Shown in pieces: positions 28,621 through 38,088 of a DNA stretch of 45,035 nt (position 1 is its first letter; the number at the start of each line of letters is the position of its first letter). Source of the stretch: Ichthyosporea sp. XGB-2017a (lineage: Eukaryota; Opisthokonta; Ichthyosporea); assembly GCA_002811675.1 (NCBI GenBank), contig PDIM01000017.1, forward strand, positions 1 through 45,035, in the 5' to 3' direction. A program made the position numbers and the translations under genes. The notes under the pieces are model-generated. The model was not told the DNA's origin and did no database searches. It was given only the letters and a program-made list of their open reading frames with translations.

Positions 28621-31600
28621 AAGAAAGAAAATCAACAATTTCCCTAAAATATGTGGAGGCAATAAGTTCTCTCTTACTTTGAATTCGGGAATATAGTATA
28701 GGACAATCCAAAGATACGCACTCGATATTATCTTCCCGAAATCCAATACAGCTTTCACACATGTCGTGAAAGATTTTCGCATTTCTCTCTGAATCCATTA
28801 TTTTTGTTTGTAAGGAGGCAATAGATATGGCCTTGTTCTCCAGACAACAACGGCACAACATTTCGCTTATATTACCCGAGTAGCTTGTTTGGATTTCCTG
28901 TCCACAAATTACGCAATTAGTTTTCGAAAAATATTGGTCGATTCTATTAATCTTAACAGCCGCTTTACCTCTGCTACGCTTTTCTCTCATTTTCACGGGA
29001 ATTAGTGAGCTTTTTAATCTCTTAAAGCTTGTTCCTGACCCATGCGTTCGCGGCATTTCCGCATACCAACTTTTAACATCGACACCCATTGTATTAAATA
29101 CTCTGTTTAGTGCTGGGACAATGCGCTCTTCAATATAATACCGAGAATCTATTCTGGGGCCAAAGGCACCATCTACTGTTACTCTACCACCTTTGCTGTT
29201 ATATTCAAAATCGAATAACAGCTCCTCTGGCCTTCGGACATTGTCGATAACACGCGAGTGTGGCTCACCACAGACGACCACAAATGGAATCCTTTGCTTG
29301 TACTGAGGTTCATTTTTCGAATCTTCTGCCATCATTTTAGCACTAATAACAGCGGCAGGTTGCAATGCTGGCTTCTTATACTTTCCCGGCTTGACCTCGC
29401 GGGCAAAAATGAAGTCGATTATAGGGATTTTTTCCTCATCAATCTTTCGAAACTGCTTTTGCACATAAGACTTGATCTTGCTTAAGTCACACTTTCGGAA
29501 GAGCATATGAATGCATTTACCCAACATTTTACTGACCACCGGGCAGGTATCTCGTCGTATGGTCTCAATGCCCTTGGCATCTACAACCCCTTCAACCTGC
29601 TCTTCTGTTTCATACATATATCCAACGTACCTTTTCTTCTTCATAAGGATGCATGGGTGGAACACTTTCTCAAACTTCAATGTTACGGGCTTTGGGTTGA
29701 CTTCATTAACCTTTTGTACAATTTCCCTACCTACCCGAAAAGCTTCCTGTCGTGACGCACCGATAACTTCTACAAACAAGCTGTCTGTATCTCCATACAC
29801 CACCCTTGAGTTCCACTTCTTCGTTTCATTCACTAAGTTAATAGCTCGCTCAAGCGTCTGTTTGCCTGTAGAAACAATAGCATCAGCAATTTCAATACAT
29901 GGCATCCTTCCAGAGAAATTCGCTGAAGTGTATCCATATGTAACATTTGCAATCATCTTAAGTCCAAATTGTCTAGCATCCAGCATTTTATCGAGGCTCG
30001 AGTTTCCCCTTTTCTTATGGAGTTTCATGGACTTCTTTACCATAATTCGAGTTTTTAAAATTTCACTTAGCATCGTTGGTAACACACCAGCTCTTACATT
30101 GGGCGATGCAAATAAGGCTGAGTTGGGAGCAATAAAAATATCCTTGCTATGGGAGGCCAAAAATTCTTTTCTGTTTTCATATAACGTAGTTCCTAGTTTA
30201 AGGACTTCATCCTCTGAAAGTTTACCCAAACAAGTAGAATAGCACATATTATAAGCAATAACAATTGATGGGTACAACGACTGAAAGTCTAGAACAATAA
30301 CTGGATTTGCGTAAAATACATTTTCTGGCTCTAAAATTAGAGGAAGTGCTTCTGGGATATTCATTTCATTCACTTGCTTTCTACTCGGAGACAATGCCAA
30401 AAAGTTCATTGGTTTCACAAGTCGCAGCATCATTGACTCTACGCGAAACTGAGACCCTCTACTTAAAACTGAGCTAAAATCTATCCCATACAAACGGGCC
30501 TGCTCACTTGTTCTGATAATTAAATTAAACGCTTTCAAGAGATCAATATTTACAGCAGTTCGTTTGGATGTGTAATCAATAACTTTAAAACGCTCCGAAC
30601 AATATCTTGAGTTCCACCATCGCTGTAGTGTAGAATGGTTAAATAAAGGAAATCGTCTATGAAGAACATGAAATGCCACATTTTCAAATGTGTAGATGTT
30701 CAAGCTTGTTTCTTTACGCATGGTTCGCCAAACATTGATTACAATGCGCCCAGTAATGTGGATGTAGTTACTATGGTTATAAGCGTAAGCGTCCTTTTCG
30801 CGATCAATAGATGGACCTTTTGTCTTAGACAAGTTTTGCCGAAAAGGCAATCTTGACATCTGCTCAACAATATTATACTTCAGTGTTTTACACCTTTCAA
30901 TGATATACCCAATTGAACTCTGGTTTACTTCATATCCCACAAGAATATCAGGGTCCAACTTTCGCACCTTCTTTGAAAAGCTGTTAAGCATTTCATACTC
31001 TTCTGAAAATATTTCAAAATAGTCCATGTGAAGTAAGCCGTACCGCTGAAAGCGGTGTGCCGACTCTTCTATACTGTCAAGAACTAAGATGCCCTTGTCT
31101 GTTTCACCAGGGACACTCTCACGTTCCAAAACATAAGAGATGAGAGAAACTGGGTCATGCTCAGGATTGGGCTTTTTACCATCTCTGGCATTAGAGCAAA
31201 AAACTTCAATGCTAAGCACATCGAGGTGCTGGACGCTATGTGGGGAATCGCATACTTCCAGTTTTTGTGGTGTAGCACACTTATATCCGTACTTATTGAG
31301 TGGTGTGATACTTATTTGGGAGTTTAATGAAGAACTACCTCTCCCCGATTCATTTTGCAAAAGCCTTTTCCTGGAGTCAATAGTTTTCAAGCTACGCTTG
31401 CTAACCATCAAAGGCGTTTTAAAAAGGTCGTCATCACTCTTTTCATTTGAAATTCTCTGCCTTTTGAGCATTGCTTCTATATGTTCAAGTTTTGTTTTTT
31501 GTTGTTTTTTCCTCTTCTTTTGCGATTCATTAAATGACCAAGCTTTTATCTTACGAGAAGGGGGGAAATCAAGCGGAGCCAATGAAATCGGCCTCTTGCA

Positions 31601-33937
31601 CCCCCCTTTAGTAAAGGGCCCACTGATGTCAAAGAGGTCTTTGATCGCTTTTGCGTCCTTATCGATTTGAAACCCCTCTTTCCAGGAAGGTATCCGCGCA
31701 TGACTTTTTGACTTGATCTTTATCTCTTTCCCTTCAAAATATAGAGGGGCTTGGGGAACATCACTTACAACATTAAAATAGGGCATGTCGTACTCAAATA
31801 CACGTTCTCTGTCTAGGGCTGCTGATAGAGAACTAGCAGATGGTGCATGCTCAAGCCAAATCGATTCACGCACCAATGTGTTACCACTTTGGTCCACGAA
31901 ACTATGGTTTTCACTGCACCGACCTTCATGGTCCATAGTTTCCAATGCGCAAGCGCAATCCTGTTCACACGATCGCTCTCGTTTACAGGATCCTTGCTCA
32001 GCACGGCCCGAATCACCTCCCTCACTCTGAGGATGAAATGATGATAAGGGATCCAACGCAATTTCGCTTGGAGTCGTTGCTCTAGGGGGACTTGAGGCCG
32101 AAAGAATGGGTGATCCAGAAGGAGACCATAAATCAAGCTGGCATTGCGCAAACTCATTTTCTGAAGTGCACAGAGACTGGAATGTGCGAAAGCTTGGCTT
32201 CCAGTTTTCAATGGTTTGTTCAGATGATTCATTTTGCCTACACATTTCTTCATTCTTTTGTTCCTCTAAATTCTGTTGGAACCCAGTGGAGTTGGTGTAA
32301 TCTGTTCGTATGGGCTCTATAAGCAAAACATCATCGTCGCTGTTAGAATCAACTCCTCCATCACATTGAGGTATTGTAAAATTATTATCTTTGCCTTTTC
32401 GTTTGTCATTGTCAACCTCTGAAGATGCTTGTTGGTGATTTCCTACTCTTTGGACACCGTCTTCATTATTGCTTTCGAATTCAGTCATATACCTGTTTAG
32501 GTCGTCATCAGTTATCCACGTCTCATCTTCAAAGTCAGTATCACCTTCAACATCTTGGCTCATTATTGGGGCATCACCAGAAGACAAGACTCTGCCCCGC
32601 TGGCTATCTATATCCACCTCATCATTACCAACATTTTCTAAATCACTTGTGGTCCCTTTATACGCAGATACTCCTGGTGATGGTACTATTATCTGCGACA
32701 ATATTTCCCTGTCAAGACGGGGGGTTTGAGAGTGATATGAAGTGCCCACATTCTTTGTATCTTTGGAGGCGGGTGCTTGGTGAACAGGTAGATTATTGCT
32801 CTGAGAACAATTTGATATGAATTTCTTCCATTCCTCTGACTTGCTTTCTTCTGATTGCGTACTATCTGTGGTACCAAAAAACAAATTAAAAGTGCGCCAC
32901 ATTTGCTTTTCATGCTCCATGACTTCCCTGCCACTTCTTATTTCAACAGGCTCTGTAGTTTGAATAGGAATTTCTCCATACAGTTCTCGCCGAGATTTTT
33001 CATCGTCCCAGGCAGCAGCAAGCGAACGTACAAGATTCAGTTCAGATGTTGGAGTTTCCAAACCAGATCTTATTCTATACGATGCGGGATCGATTTCTGA
33101 TATATTCAGAATATTGTTGGCGTCTACGTCCACTTCAAGAGTACAGGAGCTAGTCTTGTGGTAAAGAGGTGATCTCAAGTTCTCATCGACGTTCGAACTT
33201 GTCCAGAGGCGAGGGGCTTTGTAAAAGAATGTGCGAAAATCCTTGCTTGATTCAGGGGTATGGCTAGCAGCATTTAACTTAGCATCCCCGGAGTCAGCAC
33301 ACGGACTATTTCCAACCGGAAGCATCCCACGGAAAAGACTGGTCTCACAGTGCACAAAGTCCATTCCATACAGGTTATGGTCAATCATAAATTGCAACGG
33401 GTACGGAATGTGCGCTTCATAAGGTTCGAAAGATCGCCCCATTACAGCAGCTCCACGAAGGACCTCAAGCATATGCTTCAAAAAAGTGGGGTCATAGTAA
33501 AATATCTTTAGAAATAGTTTTACGGAGTCATGATATCCATAGAACGGAACACCCTTGACAATCACAACATTGAATATGTGCTCCACATTTTCTGGGAGAC
33601 CGAAGCTCACATTGACAGCTAGGTTGAGTGAATTGGCAAGCTGTGCAGCAAAATCTAAGCTTTCATTTTCAGAAAGATGCTCTCCCTCGTTGTAAGCCAC
33701 ATAAAAGTACGGCAGTGTACGGTGAACATGCATGCACACCTTTTGCCCCCCCGGAGTGCAACCAAATATCCGCATTACAGGTACTTTTCTAATGGCGTTG
33801 CCTGTGATTGGTGAATGAGTCAAATCCAGTGTAGGATGTGGAACACACAGATATGGTTCGATAGTGATAATACGACAGCTGAATACATCACTGCATTTTG
33901 CACCCCGCGATGGGGAGCTAGAAGCACCTTGTTTCAT
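28619..33937 (-). CDS. REV3: DNA polymerase zeta catalytic subunit
   Basis: B-family polymerase for translesion synthesis in the nucleus. The frame is 1,772 residues without introns, from an ATG. The conserved N-terminal domain is at about 15-230 (YLCVPHPTLDLTHSPITG, then PYFYVAYNEGE). A long, polar, mostly disordered middle follows to about 900, where REV7-binding sequence normally lies. The exonuclease-like domain (about 910-1,180) reads LSIEVFC where proofreading enzymes have DIET, the usual inactive state of REV3. Polymerase motifs are DFQSLYPSIVIAYN (about 1,214), KMIANVTYGYTSANFSGRMP (about 1,330) and YGDTDSLFV (about 1,378). The C-terminus has a zinc module (CVIC ... CRCC) and an iron-sulfur module with spacing C-x2-C-x9-C-x4-C, which in other species binds POLD2/POLD3. 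All catalytic aspartates are present, so it should be active. Its 3' end abuts the D-lactate dehydrogenase gene. Confidence 0.97.
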   Translation of the reverse strand: MKQGASSSPSRGAKCSDVFSCRIITIEPYLCVPHPTLDLTHSPITGNAIRKVPVMRIFGCTPGGQKVCMHVHRTLPYFYVAYNEGEHLSENESLDFAAQLANSLNLAVNVSFGLPENVEHIFNVVIVKGVPFYGYHDSVKLFLKIFYYDPTFLKHMLEVLRGAAVMGRSFEPYEAHIPYPLQFMIDHNLYGMDFVHCETSLFRGMLPVGNSPCADSGDAKLNAASHTPESSKDFRTFFYKAPRLWTSSNVDENLRSPLYHKTSSCTLEVDVDANNILNISEIDPASYRIRSGLETPTSELNLVRSLAAAWDDEKSRRELYGEIPIQTTEPVEIRSGREVMEHEKQMWRTFNLFFGTTDSTQSEESKSEEWKKFISNCSQSNNLPVHQAPASKDTKNVGTSYHSQTPRLDREILSQIIVPSPGVSAYKGTTSDLENVGNDEVDIDSQRGRVLSSGDAPIMSQDVEGDTDFEDETWITDDDLNRYMTEFESNNEDGVQRVGNHQQASSEVDNDKRKGKDNNFTIPQCDGGVDSNSDDDVLLIEPIRTDYTNSTGFQQNLEEQKNEEMCRQNESSEQTIENWKPSFRTFQSLCTSENEFAQCQLDLWSPSGSPILSASSPPRATTPSEIALDPLSSFHPQSEGGDSGRAEQGSCKRERSCEQDCACALETMDHEGRCSENHSFVDQSGNTLVRESIWLEHAPSASSLSAALDRERVFEYDMPYFNVVSDVPQAPLYFEGKEIKIKSKSHARIPSWKEGFQIDKDAKAIKDLFDISGPFTKGGCKRPISLAPLDFPPSRKIKAWSFNESQKKRKKQQKTKLEHIEAMLKRQRISNEKSDDDLFKTPLMVSKRSLKTIDSRKRLLQNESGRGSSSLNSQISITPLNKYGYKCATPQKLEVCDSPHSVQHLDVLSIEVFCSNARDGKKPNPEHDPVSLISYVLERESVPGETDKGILVLDSIEESAHRFQRYGLLHMDYFEIFSEEYEMLNSFSKKVRKLDPDILVGYEVNQSSIGYIIERCKTLKYNIVEQMSRLPFRQNLSKTKGPSIDREKDAYAYNHSNYIHITGRIVINVWRTMRKETSLNIYTFENVAFHVLHRRFPLFNHSTLQRWWNSRYCSERFKVIDYTSKRTAVNIDLLKAFNLIIRTSEQARLYGIDFSSVLSRGSQFRVESMMLRLVKPMNFLALSPSRKQVNEMNIPEALPLILEPENVFYANPVIVLDFQSLYPSIVIAYNMCYSTCLGKLSEDEVLKLGTTLYENRKEFLASHSKDIFIAPNSALFASPNVRAGVLPTMLSEILKTRIMVKKSMKLHKKRGNSSLDKMLDARQFGLKMIANVTYGYTSANFSGRMPCIEIADAIVSTGKQTLERAINLVNETKKWNSRVVYGDTDSLFVEVIGASRQEAFRVGREIVQKVNEVNPKPVTLKFEKVFHPCILMKKKRYVGYMYETEEQVEGVVDAKGIETIRRDTCPVVSKMLGKCIHMLFRKCDLSKIKSYVQKQFRKIDEEKIPIIDFIFAREVKPGKYKKPALQPAAVISAKMMAEDSKNEPQYKQRIPFVVVCGEPHSRVIDNVRRPEELLFDFEYNSKGGRVTVDGAFGPRIDSRYYIEERIVPALNRVFNTMGVDVKSWYAEMPRTHGSGTSFKRLKSSLIPVKMREKRSRGKAAVKINRIDQYFSKTNCVICGQEIQTSYSGNISEMLCRCCLENKAISIASLQTKIMDSERNAKIFHDMCESCIGFREDNIECVSLDCPILYSRIQSKRELIASTYFREIVDFLS

Positions 33938-34579
33938 ACTATAAAAAAAGGTGCAAATATACTACTTCAAAGGCCGTGCAATTAGCTCTCTTTCTTCAAA
34001 CCACACATACATATGGCCGCAGTGAGCATTCTGATCACACCCAAACCCAAACACACTGTAACTTCTCTAACATCAGTCCTTAATACACACAAAGTCAAAG
34101 AGATGGCTCTATTCGAATCCTTTCCGGTAACACCCGTGCAGATCTCTCTCACCACTAGAGCCCATTTAAAACAAGAGAGTCTCACTAAAACACACGTCCA
34201 CTACCCTTTCCTTTTTGTATCTTGAGCACGATTCCACAAGACACTAGACCACTCCGTCCAGAGACATAGGCAGAGATTGGAAGTCGGGGTGTATCCCAGA
34301 ATTAATCTCAACAACGTACACACCTGCACGAGAATGACAGAAGCGAGAAGGGGGATGGGGTATGGGGTTTATGTACTCCTTTATTATCTTTTAGACATGT
34401 ATATATACTCGGTAGCAGAGACTGGGGAGACTCTTTGGTGTTGTGTGTGTGTCACCACCCCATAAGCACCTCTCTTCGAGCGAGGGGTGCAACCTTGGTG
34501 GAGTTGAAGCGACTGTCACATGGAGCTGAGATGAATGTGAATGAAATGTTTAAATGTAGATCTACATTCCCCCTGTCAA
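33938..34579. other. Spacer between NOL12 and REV3
   Basis: A 642-bp gap between two minus-strand genes. It should contain the NOL12 3' untranslated region and the REV3 promoter. I see no further gene; the short frames here have no coding character. Confidence 0.55.
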
Positions 34580-35035
34580 TTACTCTTCTTCTTCTTCTGT
34601 TTCTTCCTCCTCCTCCCCAAAACTGATGGGCTTTACTACAGTCACGGTTGTTAATCTTTGCGGCTCTTTATATTCCTTTACATCGTCAACCGTTTCTTTC
34701 AATTCAGTTTCAAAGTCAGGAAGAGGCTTTGTGTCCTCAAGGAGACCCTTGAGCGCCTCCCTCTTTTCCTTTCGCTCCACTAACTTTTTCTGTCTTTCCT
34801 TCTCCTGTTGTTCTTCCAGCGCAATCCTCCTTCTTTCATTCTTTCTTTTTCTAAATCCTGTCAAAAAATCTTTTCTTCTCTCGTCGTCAAACACAAGAGT
34901 CACCTTTGTCTTTTTGTTCTTTGCCTTTTTGATCTTATTCAAAGAGCTCTTCTGCTTCCCCATCGACCCTGCCGATCTTTTCCCCCAGATAGCTTCCATT
35001 CCGCCTCCAGTACCACGCTTCTCTGTAACACCCAT
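34580..35035 (-). CDS. NOL12: Nucleolar protein 12 / RRP17 family
   Basis: Small basic RNA-binding protein of the nucleolus. Family members act in separation of pre-60S and pre-40S rRNA processing, and yeast Rrp17 is a 5'-3' exonuclease. The 151-residue protein has the family core VTLVFDDERRKDFLTGFRKR (about 45-64), followed by a long lysine/arginine/glutamate helix (about 64-95). A conserved TTVTVV stretch precedes an acidic tail of glutamates. Family proteins often start close to the core, so M25 (MGKQKSSLNK) is an alternative start to the ATG at 35035 used here. It faces away from the nucleotidyl cyclase gene. Confidence 0.85.
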   Translation of the reverse strand: MGVTEKRGTGGGMEAIWGKRSAGSMGKQKSSLNKIKKAKNKKTKVTLVFDDERRKDFLTGFRKRKNERRRIALEEQQEKERQKKLVERKEKREALKGLLEDTKPLPDFETELKETVDDVKEYKEPQRLTTVTVVKPISFGEEEEETEEEEE

Positions 35036-35423
35036 TCTTCAATACCCTCTACTTCAATCAAATAGCAAGGGTACAACAACACACTAAATCTCCAACAATA
35101 CCAAATCAGCAAATGCAACACTCCGGCTTCCTCTCTCTCCACTGCGCTCATTGTCCACATCTCTACTATGGGATTCCCCGGTACTAAATGAAAATGTCAT
35201 ATGGGATAACCCTTAACCCCCCTCCCCTTGATCACGGGCTGCCCCCCCTAGTACTGAAGGAGCTAGAGGAGGGTTTGAAAGAAAAAGTGAAATCCCTGCA
35301 CTACTGCAAAGCTTGATCGAAACGGGCAGCACAGCTAGCTGAGGAGGATGTGTGTGTAATTGTGTATGGTGGGAGTGTATTGACGACGACGATGGGAATT
35401 TTAATGTAGAGTTGTTGATTAAT
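35036..35423. promoter_or_regulatory. Divergent promoter region of NOL12 (-) and nucleotidyl cyclase (+)
   Basis: A 388-bp gap between two genes that point apart. It has C-rich patches around 35215-35250. The cyclase frame is open through 35352-35423 without an ATG, so part of this may be coding if an upstream exon exists. Confidence 0.5.
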
Positions 35424-37904
35424 ATGGTTCGGGAATATTCTAAAAGGCGACTGACGTCGCCGGAGTTTATGGATGACTTTCGAAGGGCTACAGAGCAACA
35501 ACTTGCTCAGTCAGAAATGGGAAAGCAGCCCATATTTAAATCTGCAGAGGATATTGTAAAGGGGGAAGAGGACAATGAGGAAGAGGAAGAGCTTATTACA
35601 GAGATTAAAGGGCCGAGGAAATGGTGGCAGAAGCGCATCTCTTTGCGAAATTTACTCCTTTTGGTTATGGCGTTTCAGTTTGTGACATTGATTGTCATTA
35701 ATTCGTACTTGCAGAAAAAATCAGGAGATGATAATTTAGACCTCTTGTCCAACTTGTCTGTGGAAGAATATTCAAGTTATGTAAAGGAAAATCTTATATA
35801 TGAATTGACTCAACGCAATCGAATCGTGGAAGCAGTGTCTTTGGATTTTTCTTACGGCATGGTAAGTCTCGGGAATCGAACTTTGACCCAGCGGCTTCTC
35901 GTTTTATACAACAGCCCTAGACAATATAACTTTGGCTCGCGGCTATATGTAGCCACAAAGGGCGACGCTATCACACTTGTTGGGGTCCGTAACTGCGCAT
36001 CCCTAGAAACGGGGGTTTATAACATATCTGTGGGCTACACAAATAGAGATGGTAGTGATCCATTTGTATCCTCCAATCATACTCTCTTATATTATGGTTT
36101 GGCAAAATGCCCAAAGTATGATTTGTCTTGCGATTATGCAAACTCATCAGATATTGCATCGAAATCTGACGCATACCATGACTACATCCCAACGAAAAGA
36201 GTGTGGTGGGAAGCAGCGAATACTACCTCTCAACCATCTTTCGTGTCGCCGGTGTACAATTTTTTGTCATGTGATGATTTCGGGATCACAATGATGGTCA
36301 AAGTTTTAGATGCTTCTGATGATGTGCTGGGTATAGCCGCCATTGATGTTCCGTTAACATTTGTAAATACGATTCTCCAAAGAGCTACTGAAATCTACAA
36401 TCCAGAAGGACTTAGTACGGATTCGCTCACCATATTTGTAGTAGTTCATCACGCCACTGCTCCAAGTGTCCTGGATGATACTGGCTGCTTGGTAGGGGAC
36501 AGTGCCCGTGTGAATGACACATATAATCCTGGTGAGAACTGCACCTCGGTGAGTGACTTGACAGTTGCCAATTATGGGCCCATAGTGTATAATATTGAAC
36601 AAATCGTAAATGACATAATGGATGATTTTGGAAGCTGGACGAATGTCCCAAATGAAATGTATCGAAGTGAAGTTCAAGGAACGCTGTATCAGGTAACTCC
36701 TTTTACAGCAATCCCGGGTATCAACTGGGCCATCGTTATAGGGATATCAATGGACAGTCTGCAATTCAACAAGAATGTAGAAGATAATGTGAAGGAAGCT
36801 ATTATTGTACACATGGTCATTCTGTCCGTGATTCTAATTACATCTTTTCTTGCCGCATATTATATTACAAGAGATTTGAGGACGAATACAAAGCAGCTTA
36901 GGCTCTTTTCACATTTTTATTTCAATACAGGGTACATACCAAGGTCACCAATTAAAGAAGTTGAAAGGGTTAGTGAAGCCCTTATTGATACAAGGGCATC
37001 TTTAAGGAGCTTTTCTAAATATATTCCTGAGTCAGTAGTTAAGATCTTGATGGATTTGAATAGGGAAGCAGTGTTAGGAGGTTCGGAAACAACCATCACT
37101 GTTTTTTTCTCAGATGTTGCACAGTTCACTACCATTACGGAAAAGCTTGACCCAGACACCTTAAATGCTTTTATGTCTACCTATCTGGAAAATATGTCAC
37201 AAGTAATCTTGCACAACGGAGGTACAATTGACAAGTATATTGGGGATGCTGTATTAGCGTTTTGGAATGCACCAAAGATTATGTCCAATCATTCCCTGGC
37301 CGCTTGTGATTCTGCTTTGCGCTCACGCAAGCGTTTAAAAGAACTGCAGCCTGTTTTTGAAAAGCTGAATATACCTAAAAGCGTGCTCCCAATACGGGCA
37401 CGCATTGGGGTAAACAGTGGACCGTGCTTTGTCGGCAACTTTGGGTCACAAAAGAGATTTGATTACACTGCCTTTGGCCCGAATGTTGATTTATCTATGC
37501 GACTGGAAGATTTAAACAAGTTTTATAGTACAGATATAATAATTAGTCATTCTACTTACAGGCAAGTGAAGGAAAACTTTATGTGTCGACCATTAGATAT
37601 TATATTCTTGAATGCTGGAGAGGTTAAACGAACGCGGATATATGAGCTTATTTGTATTCGGGGTGAGGGGCAGGGGGTTGCGTACGAAATGAATGAACTT
37701 TATATCCAAGCTTTTGATTCTATGGTGATCAGAAATCAGTTTGACAGGGCCAAATATCTTTTTGAACTGTATTTGAAATACTATGAAAACGATACTGCTG
37801 CTTTGAAACATCTGAAATTCTGTGAAGAATGTATTAAGAGCCCTCCATCTTCGATGGATATTGGTTTTGCCATGGCAATCAAGAATAGAGAATTGCATGC
37901 TTAA
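35424..37904 (+). CDS. Receptor-type class III nucleotidyl (probably adenylyl) cyclase
   Basis: Predicted plasma-membrane enzyme that makes cAMP in response to an outside signal. The frame opens at GTG 24 codons upstream; the first ATG is at 35424 (826 residues). An acidic cytosolic N-terminus leads to membrane span 1 (about 75-96). A large extracellular domain of about 360 residues follows, with many N-glycosylation sites and the size and layout of a double-Cache sensor. Span 2 is at about 460-482, then a short linker and the cyclase domain (about 530-730). Metal ligands D564 (FFSD) and D608 (KYIGDA), K604 for adenine choice, T682 (DYTAFG) and R693 are present, and K/T favours ATP over GTP. 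The transition-state asparagine expected four residues before R693 is aspartate (D689, in NVDLSMRLE). One cyclase domain per chain implies a homodimer. A candidate AATAAA lies at 38083-38088. Confidence 0.88.
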   Translation: MVREYSKRRLTSPEFMDDFRRATEQQLAQSEMGKQPIFKSAEDIVKGEEDNEEEEELITEIKGPRKWWQKRISLRNLLLLVMAFQFVTLIVINSYLQKKSGDDNLDLLSNLSVEEYSSYVKENLIYELTQRNRIVEAVSLDFSYGMVSLGNRTLTQRLLVLYNSPRQYNFGSRLYVATKGDAITLVGVRNCASLETGVYNISVGYTNRDGSDPFVSSNHTLLYYGLAKCPKYDLSCDYANSSDIASKSDAYHDYIPTKRVWWEAANTTSQPSFVSPVYNFLSCDDFGITMMVKVLDASDDVLGIAAIDVPLTFVNTILQRATEIYNPEGLSTDSLTIFVVVHHATAPSVLDDTGCLVGDSARVNDTYNPGENCTSVSDLTVANYGPIVYNIEQIVNDIMDDFGSWTNVPNEMYRSEVQGTLYQVTPFTAIPGINWAIVIGISMDSLQFNKNVEDNVKEAIIVHMVILSVILITSFLAAYYITRDLRTNTKQLRLFSHFYFNTGYIPRSPIKEVERVSEALIDTRASLRSFSKYIPESVVKILMDLNREAVLGGSETTITVFFSDVAQFTTITEKLDPDTLNAFMSTYLENMSQVILHNGGTIDKYIGDAVLAFWNAPKIMSNHSLAACDSALRSRKRLKELQPVFEKLNIPKSVLPIRARIGVNSGPCFVGNFGSQKRFDYTAFGPNVDLSMRLEDLNKFYSTDIIISHSTYRQVKENFMCRPLDIIFLNAGEVKRTRIYELICIRGEGQGVAYEMNELYIQAFDSMVIRNQFDRAKYLFELYLKYYENDTAALKHLKFCEECIKSPPSSMDIGFAMAIKNRELHA

Positions 37905-37925
37905 AAATTGCAGAAAACTGTAATT

Positions 37926-37931
37926 TTTATT
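37926..37931 (-). terminator. Candidate poly(A) signal of the LRR scaffold gene
   Basis: AATAAA on the minus strand, about 158 bases beyond the LRR gene stop and only 22 bases from the stop of the opposing cyclase gene. Confidence 0.4.
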
Positions 37932-38082
37932 GTGGCTACCTTTCTTGACGATTATTTTGCAGGAACGAGAATGTATGCTGTGGCCTTGGTAAAGGGTATT
38001 TATGCATATTGACGTGTGTGTATGTTGAGTGATCTGAGTAGCTTTCATGATATGAAAAAGCAACACGATAATTGCACCCATA

Positions 38083-38088
38083 AATAAA
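38083..38088 (+). terminator. Candidate poly(A) signal of the cyclase gene
   Basis: AATAAA 179 bases past the cyclase stop, directly abutting the stop codon of the opposing LRR gene at 38089. The cyclase transcript would therefore run into the antisense of that gene. Confidence 0.45.

Noticed and set aside
29511-30242. 243-codon plus-strand frame inside REV3
   Set aside because: It lies antisense to the polymerase domain and its composition mirrors the conserved REV3 codons; no independent domain is visible.
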